64,000 nucleotides of DNA from an uncultured Tenacibaculum sp. (GTDB lineage: Bacteria; Bacteroidota; Bacteroidia; Flavobacteriales; Flavobacteriaceae). The notes under the pieces are model-generated. The model was not told the DNA's origin. It ran no database searches and saw nothing but the letters and a program-made list of their open reading frames with translations. This document shows, piece by piece, positions 44,682 to 52,000 of the stretch (position 1 is the stretch's first letter; every line of letters begins with the position of its first letter). The translations under genes and the position numbers were made by a program. The stretch lies in contig NZ_CANMLT010000001.1 of the NCBI RefSeq assembly GCF_947498805.1, positions 558,001-622,000 on the forward strand, given 5' to 3'.

Positions 44682-44731
44682 GCTACAAAATTAAGTACAA
44701 ATTGTAGCAAAGATTGCTTATATTTGTAGCA
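44681..44731. promoter_or_regulatory. Divergent SOS-type promoter with three TTGTAGCA operators inside the -7 boxes
   Basis: Between the start codons (44681 and 44733) there are only 51 bases. TGCTACAA at 44681-44688 and TTGTAGCA at 44702-44709 and 44724-44731 are three copies of one octamer. TATATTTG (44719-44726, rightward) and TAATTTTG (complement of 44686-44693, leftward) are exact -7 elements, and each runs straight into a TTGTAGCA copy, giving TAnnTTTGTAGCA on both strands. Each TAnnTTTG lies 14 bases from an upstream TTG. Transcription should start at or within about two bases of each ATG, so both mRNAs may be leaderless. Confidence 0.75.
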
Positions 44732-44732
44732 A

Positions 44733-45503
44733 ATGAAAAATATAGCAAAAAACATCCGTCATTTACGTAAGCTAAAAAGCATTACACAAGAGCAGTTTGC
44801 TGATGATGTGTCTATTACTCGTTCTCGAGTTTCTTCTTATGAAGAAGGCCGATCAGAACCTCCTATTGAAACATTAATAAACTTTTCAAACTATTTTAAT
44901 TTACCAATAGATATTTTGGTAAAGAATGATTTGACCTATGCTACAGATACCTCATTTATAGAAATAGGTAATCAGCGTGTGTTATTTCCAATTGCGGTAG
45001 ATAATACCAATGAAAATATGATTGAGGTAGTGCCTACAGAAGCTTCAGCAGGGTATCTTTTAGGATATGACGATCCAGAATATATTGAGCAATTACAAAA
45101 AATAAAACTTCCATTTTTGCCTGTGGGAAAACATCGCGCATTTCCTATTAAAGGAGATTCTATGCATCCTATGAAAGATGGTTCGTATGTAATAGCAAGC
45201 TTTGTTGAAAATGTAAGAGATGTAAAGGATGGAACATCGTATATCATTGTTACCAAGAATGATGGAATGACTTACAAGCGTTTGTATAATAAAATAGAGG
45301 AGAGTAATACTTTATTACTTGTACCTGATAATAAAAACTATGCATCGTATAATGTTCCAGTAGCTGAGGTGGTTGAGTTATGGGAGTTTACTTGTAGTAT
45401 TAATACACAAGAATATGATGAAAGAGATTTAAAAATAAGTAGTATAGCCAATATGCTTACACAGTTAGGAGTAGAATTAGAGTCATTAGCCAAGCTTCAA
45501 TAA
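44733..45503 (+). CDS. XRE-S24 self-cleaving repressor (LexA-like)
   Basis: 256 residues. The N-terminal HTH_3 domain (about 4-60) has ITQEQFADDVSITRSRVSSYEEGR, with a C-terminal S24 peptidase domain. The autocleavage machinery is visible: the scissile Ala106-Gly107 in EASAGYLLGYD, nucleophile Ser143 in IKGDSMHPM and general base Lys182 in GMTYKRLYN, 39 residues apart as in LexA/UmuD proteins. It should repress the divergent dnaE-dinB operon and itself through the TTGTAGCA sites, and be inactivated through RecA on DNA damage. The HTH differs from classical winged LexA, so the operator differs as well. Its stop TAA shares one base with the ATG of the exonuclease gene. Confidence 0.9.
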   Translation: MKNIAKNIRHLRKLKSITQEQFADDVSITRSRVSSYEEGRSEPPIETLINFSNYFNLPIDILVKNDLTYATDTSFIEIGNQRVLFPIAVDNTNENMIEVVPTEASAGYLLGYDDPEYIEQLQKIKLPFLPVGKHRAFPIKGDSMHPMKDGSYVIASFVENVRDVKDGTSYIIVTKNDGMTYKRLYNKIEESNTLLLVPDNKNYASYNVPVAEVVELWEFTCSINTQEYDERDLKISSIANMLTQLGVELESLAKLQ

Positions 45504-46915
45504 TGAATTATGCAATAGTTGATATAGAAACTGACGGAGGAGTAAAAATTACCGAAATAAGTATTTTTATTTTCGATGGAGAAAAGGTAATTGATGAATT
45601 TACCACATTGATTAATCCTGGAACTAATATTCCTGGGTTTATTACACAGCTTACGGGAATTACCAACTTTATGGTTAAGAATAGCCCTAAGTTTGAGGAA
45701 GTGGCTAAAAAGATTTATCAGATTACAGAAGGATGTGTTTTTGTAGCTCATAATGTAAATTTCGATTATGGAATTATAGGAAAAGAGTTTAAATCATTAG
45801 GCTTAACTTATCGAAGAAAGAAACTTTGTACAGTTCGATTATCAAGAAAATTATTGCCTAATAAAAAATCGTACAGCTTAGGGAAGTTATGTGTTTCGGA
45901 AGGAATTACGATTGCAGATAGACACCGAGCAAGGGGAGATGCCGAAGCAACAGTTATTTTGTTTCAAAAGTTGATAGAAAAAGATAGGGTAGATGATTTT
46001 AAGATTATTAATTCCTTTTTAAACCCTAGATCTAAAGAAGCAACCTTACCTCCTTTATTAGCGAAAGAAGTTTTTGATGGTTTATCACAAAAACACGGAG
46101 TTTATTATTTCTGGAATAAAGATAAAGAGATCATCTATGTAGGAAAAGCTAATAATATCAAGCAACGAGTATTAAGTCATTTTCACGATAAGAAAAAGAA
46201 AGAAATACTCATGTGCATGGAAACAGCAAACATTACCTATACCGAAACTGGAAATGAGTTATTAGCACTTTTATTAGAATCGGCAGAAATTAAGCGATTG
46301 TTTCCTAAGTATAACAGAGCTCAGAGAAGAAAGCAACATAGTTATGCATTGTTTAGCTATTATGATAGAAAAGGAATTCTTCATTTAGCGTGGAATAATT
46401 TAAAAATGGTCAACAAACCACTTATGAAGTTTTATACGCTTACAGAAGCACGAAATTTTGTAGAACGTCTGTGTAGCACTTTTGAATTATGCCCTAAATA
46501 TTGTCATTTGCAAACCAATGTAAGTAGCTGTTTTCATTATCAAATTAAAGAATGTAGAGGTATTTGTAGAGAAGAGGAAGCCATAGAAAATTACAATAGT
46601 CGTGTAATAGCAGCAATAACTTCTTTAGCTTTTGATAACAAAGATTTTGTTGTACATGAAGCAGGAAGAGAAGAAAATGAGATAGGCTATGCTTTAGTAG
46701 TGAATAATATTTACAAAGGATATGGTTATTTAAAAAAACAGAAAAGCTATACCTCAAAAGATTACCAAGAAAATCTACAAAGTCAATCTGATAATCAAGA
46801 TGTACGAAGAATACTAAATGCTTATTTAAAAAAGAATTCAGAAGCAGTTATTGAAATAGATGCAAATTCTTTTCAAGAAGATACTGTAATAGAATTGGAA
46901 TTTAAGTTTGAGTAG
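45503..46915 (+). CDS. DEDDh exonuclease fused to a GIY-YIG nuclease domain
   Basis: 470 residues. About residues 1-165 are a DnaQ-like 3'-5' exonuclease: Asp7 and Glu9 in YAIVDIETDGG, AHNVNFDYG and the DEDDh histidine region HRARGDAEAT. About 195-275 are a GIY-YIG domain as in UvrC/Cho: GVYYFWNKDKEIIYVGKA, KQRVLSHFH, TETGNELLALLLESAEIK. The C-terminal part (about 340-380) has four cysteines (CPKYCHLQ, CFHYQIKECRGIC), possibly a metal site. This fusion is common in Bacteroidetes. It is co-transcribed with the LexA-like repressor. A role in damage repair or proofreading with the DnaE/DinB pair is inference. Confidence 0.9.
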   Translation: MNYAIVDIETDGGVKITEISIFIFDGEKVIDEFTTLINPGTNIPGFITQLTGITNFMVKNSPKFEEVAKKIYQITEGCVFVAHNVNFDYGIIGKEFKSLGLTYRRKKLCTVRLSRKLLPNKKSYSLGKLCVSEGITIADRHRARGDAEATVILFQKLIEKDRVDDFKIINSFLNPRSKEATLPPLLAKEVFDGLSQKHGVYYFWNKDKEIIYVGKANNIKQRVLSHFHDKKKKEILMCMETANITYTETGNELLALLLESAEIKRLFPKYNRAQRRKQHSYALFSYYDRKGILHLAWNNLKMVNKPLMKFYTLTEARNFVERLCSTFELCPKYCHLQTNVSSCFHYQIKECRGICREEEAIENYNSRVIAAITSLAFDNKDFVVHEAGREENEIGYALVVNNIYKGYGYLKKQKSYTSKDYQENLQSQSDNQDVRRILNAYLKKNSEAVIEIDANSFQEDTVIELEFKFE

Positions 46916-46999
46916 TATTATTGATATCATCTAAAAAGTTAGTTTTCTTTTACTTCTTAATAATAACTTTATAAACAGAAATTTGTATTTTGTATGGTG

Positions 47000-47007
47000 T
47001 ATATTTG
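47000..47007 (+). promoter_or_regulatory. -7 element for the TPR-LuxR gene
   Basis: TATATTTG is an exact TAnnTTTG match, 51 bases before the ATG at 47059. A TTG lies 14 bases upstream (46983-46985). Good match to the Bacteroidetes consensus, though the -33 spacing is short. Confidence 0.5.
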
Positions 47008-47058
47008 TTTTTAAATGAATAGCATTTCATCTTATTTACCCTCTACTCTTAATTCATT

Positions 47059-48927
47059 ATGTTAAAAAAAATATTCGTATTAGCTTTTTTATTGTTGATT
47101 TCGCTTCCAAGTATATCACAAAATACTATTGAAGATTTAGAAAAAAAGTTAGCAACTGTTTCAGATAAAAATGAAAGGCTTGAGATTTTAGATAACCTAA
47201 CAAAAGCTATTCTTAAAAATAAAAGAGATTATGAATTGACCTATTTTAATGAATATGTAGCGCTTGCTCAAGAATTGAAAAAATATGATTTAGCTGCACA
47301 AAAATCACGTTTTATAATTCAGCATTATACCAATTTTGGAAAACTAGATTCTACCAAGTATTATGTAGATAAAATGTTAGGGTATCAGGAGTTTTTTAAG
47401 GATCCAACAACAGAAGCACATTTACTACTTAAAAGGGCAAGTTACTTTTATAATACAGATAAATATCAAAAAGCAATTGCTGATTATAAACGTTCAGGGG
47501 ATATTTTTATTAAAGAAAATAAAGGTGTAATTAATGCAGCAGATGCAAGACTTTTTACAGCACAGGTTTATAACGATTTAAATGAGTTTTTAAATGCGGT
47601 CACTAATTACGAAGAAGCATATAAATTATATGATGAATTAGATGATAATTTTTATAAAAACTTCACTTTGTCAGAGTTAGCTGGTATCTATTCTAAAAAT
47701 GGTTTTCACGAAAAATCAATTTCAGAACGTGAAAAAGTTCTCCGAAATGCTAAGGAAATAAAAGACTACGCTTCCTTATTTTATGCTTATGGGAATTTAG
47801 CCAAGATTCATCAAAAAGTTAAGAATTTTGATGAAGTTAAAAAGTATATTGATTCTACAAAGTTTTATGCTGACAGTGTACAAAACAGGCAAAGAAAAGT
47901 ATTGTCTAATTTGTTTTTGGCAAATTTAAATATAGATTACAATTTAGATCTAGATAATGTTACTGAAGCGGAAAAATACTTGGAGGAAGCTAAAACTTGG
48001 GTTCAAAAATCTAGTGCTCCTGAATTTTTCCAGAGAATGAATTATGAATACCAAGCCAAAGTTTATAGTAAAAAGAAAGATTATAGAAGAGCAGAAGAAG
48101 CATTACAAAAAGTATTAGCTCTGAAAGGTCAAGAGGGTCAAGAAGAAAAGGTTAAAAGTGCAGAAAAGGAACTTGCTAAAATTTATGGAGTTACTGGACA
48201 GTATAAAAAAGCATTCGAACATTTAAATACGTATTTACAATTAGAGGAAGCGAATAACAAACTTATAAAGGACAATACGTTTTTATATTATCAATCTCAG
48301 TTTGAAACACAAAGAAAGGATGCCGAAATTCTTAAAAAGGAAAATGACATTCAACTGTTAGAAAAAGAAAAGGAACTGTCTACAGCAAAAAGAAAAGTAT
48401 TATGGGCGGTTTTTCTATCAATTGTGGTCATTTTATTGCTAACAGCATATTTCATTTGGAAACAAGGAAAACACAAAAGAAGAGCATTGGCCAAGAAAAT
48501 AGAAAAGAATAAGCAAGCATTGGAAGAATATACTAAACAACTTTTAGAAAAAAGAAGAATACAAGAAACATTAACAGAAGAGATAGAAAGATTAAAAGAA
48601 GAGGCAGGAAGTAAAAATTCTGCTGAAGAGGAAATTGAAAATTTAACTTCTGTGAAAATTCTTACAAATGAAGATTGGTATAATTTTAAAGAAAAATTTT
48701 CGAGTGTATATCCAGAGTTTTTTAGAAATATAAAAGAAAAAGGGTATTCACTAACAAAAGCGGAAGAACGATTATTGGCTTTAGAAAAATTATACCTCGA
48801 TACAAATCAAATAGCAAGTATGTTGGCTATTTCAAATACAAGTGTGGTAAAAAGTAGGTTCAGATTGCGAAAAAAAATTAATGTCCCTAAAGGAATTTCC
48901 ACATTACATTATTTAGAAGCTTCTTAA
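47059..48927 (+). CDS. TPR sensor with LuxR-type HTH
   Basis: 622 residues with a signal peptide (1-20, ending SISQ). About residues 25-410 are periplasmic tetratricopeptide repeats (for example YQKAIADYKRSGDIFIKEN and YRRAEEALQKVLALKGQ). A TM helix at about 453-471 (VLWAVFLSIVVILLLTAYF) is followed by a coiled coil (about 475-545) and a C-terminal HTH (about 560-622, YLDTNQIASMLAISNTSVVKSRFRLRKKIN). The C-terminal 70 residues align by eye with the HTH of the SusR-like sensor at 10398-13169, so the two are related regulators with different sensor heads. It probably controls the secreted-protein genes just downstream. Confidence 0.82.
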   Translation: MLKKIFVLAFLLLISLPSISQNTIEDLEKKLATVSDKNERLEILDNLTKAILKNKRDYELTYFNEYVALAQELKKYDLAAQKSRFIIQHYTNFGKLDSTKYYVDKMLGYQEFFKDPTTEAHLLLKRASYFYNTDKYQKAIADYKRSGDIFIKENKGVINAADARLFTAQVYNDLNEFLNAVTNYEEAYKLYDELDDNFYKNFTLSELAGIYSKNGFHEKSISEREKVLRNAKEIKDYASLFYAYGNLAKIHQKVKNFDEVKKYIDSTKFYADSVQNRQRKVLSNLFLANLNIDYNLDLDNVTEAEKYLEEAKTWVQKSSAPEFFQRMNYEYQAKVYSKKKDYRRAEEALQKVLALKGQEGQEEKVKSAEKELAKIYGVTGQYKKAFEHLNTYLQLEEANNKLIKDNTFLYYQSQFETQRKDAEILKKENDIQLLEKEKELSTAKRKVLWAVFLSIVVILLLTAYFIWKQGKHKRRALAKKIEKNKQALEEYTKQLLEKRRIQETLTEEIERLKEEAGSKNSAEEEIENLTSVKILTNEDWYNFKEKFSSVYPEFFRNIKEKGYSLTKAEERLLALEKLYLDTNQIASMLAISNTSVVKSRFRLRKKINVPKGISTLHYLEAS

Positions 48928-48960
48928 CAAAATAGCATAGGTGATTTAGATCGGTTTAAA

Positions 48961-49037
48961 TTGTCTTTTTTTTGTCCATTTTAGTTAGTTTGTGTTTTGA
49001 TTATCAGAGGTTTAAGTTTGTCTTTTTTTTGTCTATT
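48961..49037 (+). repeat. Two copies of a GTC-T8-GTC element before the large surface-protein gene
   Basis: TTGTCTTTTTTTTGTCCATT (48961-48980) recurs at 49018-49037 with one mismatch (C to T), 57 bases apart, and both copies are preceded by GGTTTAAA-like sequence. They lie in the 170-base gap between the TPR-LuxR gene and the 1872-codon gene. A run of eight T flanked by GTC is a plausible direct-repeat site for the LuxR-type regulator. A weak -7-like TTTATTTG is at 49069-49076. Confidence 0.4.
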
Positions 49038-49097
49038 AGCATTCTTTAAGTAATTGAAAGTTAAGTTCTTTATTTGAACAAGACTTAAAATTCCTTA

Positions 49098-52000
49098 ATG
49101 ATTATGCAAAAAAGATTACTTATAGTTTTAGCTTTTTGTAGCGTCTTTATATCTTTTATCAATGCGCAATCCACAGAATGTTCTTTAGATGAAACTACAT
49201 TTTCTGGAACACTTACCGTAACTGGTGCTGGTGGAGTAAAAACTAAAGCCAGCGATGCTACTTCAAATTATAGGTTTGGTGAACGTGTAGCTATAGATGG
49301 TAATATAGCGGTTACTACATCACGTAGTAATGGTACCGAACCAGGAAAGGTTTACATCTTTATTAATGATGGGGCAGGAAATTGGACAGAACAAACTATA
49401 TTAACCGCTAGTGATGGGTTTGCTGGAGATAATTTTGGGTCTAGTGTTGCCTTACAGGGTAATTACTTAGTTGTTGGTGCTAGATCACAAACCAATGCAT
49501 CAGTAGTAGATACAGGAGCAGCTTATTTATTTGAATACAATGGCTCTAATACATGGACTGAAGTAGCTGTATTTGAACCTAGCGATGGAAGTTCTGGTGA
49601 TCGTTTTGGAGAATCCGTTTCTATCGAAGGAAACTTAATTCTTGTTGGAGCTAGGGATGGTGCTGTAGGAGGATGTGCTTATTTATATGAAAATGATGGT
49701 ACTAATACCTTTACTTATTCGGAAACAAAATTAGAACCTCAAGTACAATCTAATTATTCAGGGGCAAAATTTGGTTATGATGTTTTGGTTAAAGATGGTC
49801 GCGCTTATGTTGGTGGACCTGCCGATTATTCTTCTGTAGGTAGAGCTTCTGCCGGATCGGTACAAATATGGGATCAAGCCAATGACGGATCTTGGTCACG
49901 AACACACAGATTAAGAGGTACAGAAACGTCAGAATATTTTGGTAGTGCAATAAGTGTTCAAGGAGATTATTTAGCTATAGGTGGGTATAATTTTGAAGTA
50001 TCCTCTACAGCTGAAGCCGATCAAGGAAGAGTTTTCGTTTATAAAGTTGATATAAATGGTGATTATTTAGATGCCAACAGAGTAATGGTTCAAAATGATG
50101 ATAAGGACAGTTATAATGACCAACGTTTTGGAACAGATGTGGTAATAGATAATGGTTTTTTATATGTCGGAACTTTTGGAAATGGATCAAACAGCACTGA
50201 TGCTGTTTATATTTTTAAAGATGATGGCACTAATAATTGGTCTCAATTAACTAAACTAACTTCTGGTGGCGGATGGGATGAGTTTTCAAATAGAGCGTTA
50301 GCAGTTTCATATCCATATATACTTATAGGGCAAAATGAAGATGATTCACCTTCAAATTCTGGGGCAATTCATTTTATATCTCTGGCGAGTACAATAACTC
50401 CAACTGTTTCGATATCGGAAGTAACAACAGCACTTATTGGTCAAAATAATGCAACTATAAAACTTAATTTTACTGATGAGACTACACGTACTGAGATTCA
50501 ATTTAGTATTGATGGCGGAACAACATACCCATATACATTTAGTGATGATGTCTTAACTGGCGAAATTGCTAACCTAGGAATAGGTTCGTATAATCTTAAA
50601 GCAAAATATAATTCTGGCTCATGTGTTTTAGATTTAGGAACTGTATCTGTAAATCAAGCTGCCTATACCGCAATTCCTGATGCTAATTTTGAAGCTAGAC
50701 TTTATACTTTAGGTTATGATGATATTGCTGGAGATGGACAAGTGCCAACCGCTCTTATTGAAGTGGTAACTTCTTTAGATCTTAATAATCAAAACATTTC
50801 TGATTTAACAGGGATCAATGATTTTGTAGCATTAGAATCATTAAAACTTCAATACAATAGTTTAACCTCTTTAGATATTTCAAACCTAGTAAATCTAAAA
50901 ACGCTTTGGGCAGCTAATGGAAATATTTTCAATACAATAGATGTTAGTAATAGCACTGCATTAGAAGATTTTAGAATACGACAATATACAGGTACATCGA
51001 TTGATTTATCTAATCTTACAGCATTAAGAAGATTTGCTTGTACAAGTTGTGATTTAACAAGTTTAGACACTAGCAACAATACCAATTTAAGTTATTTAGA
51101 TGTATGGAATTCAGAAATTAACACTTTAGATTTAAGTACTAATACAAGTTTAGCAACTCTTGATGTATATTCTACCAAACTGACTTCTTTAGATGTATCG
51201 AAAAATACAGCACTTACCAATTTAATAGCTAATGATATAGCCACATTAACGAGTTTAAATGTTCAAAATGGAGCTAATACAGGTATTACTGGATTCAACA
51301 CTTCTGGAACTCCTATTAGTTGTATTTTAGTAGATGATGCTACTTACAGTACAACCAATTGGACAAATATTGACGCAACCTCTACATTTAGTAATACCTA
51401 TTGTAATTATACGGCAATTCCAGATGCTAATTTTGAAGCAGAGCTAGAAAACTTGGGGTATGATGATATTTCAAATGATGGACAAGTACCAACCGCATTA
51501 ATTGAAGTTGTAACAGTTTTAGATGTTAATAATAAGAATATTTCTGATTTAACAGGAATACAAGATTTTACTGCTTTAGTTGATTTAAACTGTGAAAACA
51601 ACTCATTGACCTTTCTAGATGTAAGTAATAATAATAATCTTCAGAAATTAAACTTCAATGAGAACAATATTACGGCAATACATTTAGGAGTAAATGCAAA
51701 CCTAGTGTCTATTGAAGGGAAATACAATCAATTAGGAGCAATTGATATAACTCAAAATGTAGGGCTAACATTTTTAAACATTAGAAACAACAATTTTACA
51801 AGTATAGATGTCTCTAATAATACTTTACTAGAGACGATTAATATTCGCGAATGTTCAAATGTTATGAATTTGGATGTAAGCTCAAATACCAATCTTAAGT
51901 TTTTGTATTTACAAGATGTTTCGTTAATGAGTTTAGATATTTCTCAAAACACGTTGCTAGAAGTAATTGCTTTAGAAAGAAATAATCTTACAACTATTGA

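Noticed and set aside
44935..44950. Crp/Fnr half-site TTGACCTATG inside the LexA-like gene
   Set aside because: The second half GTCAA is absent and it lies within coding sequence, so I do not count it with the four full palindromes.
47241..47260. Another TTGACCTAT sequence inside the TPR-LuxR gene
   Set aside because: Only a half-site, in coding sequence, with no -7 element at 33 bp.
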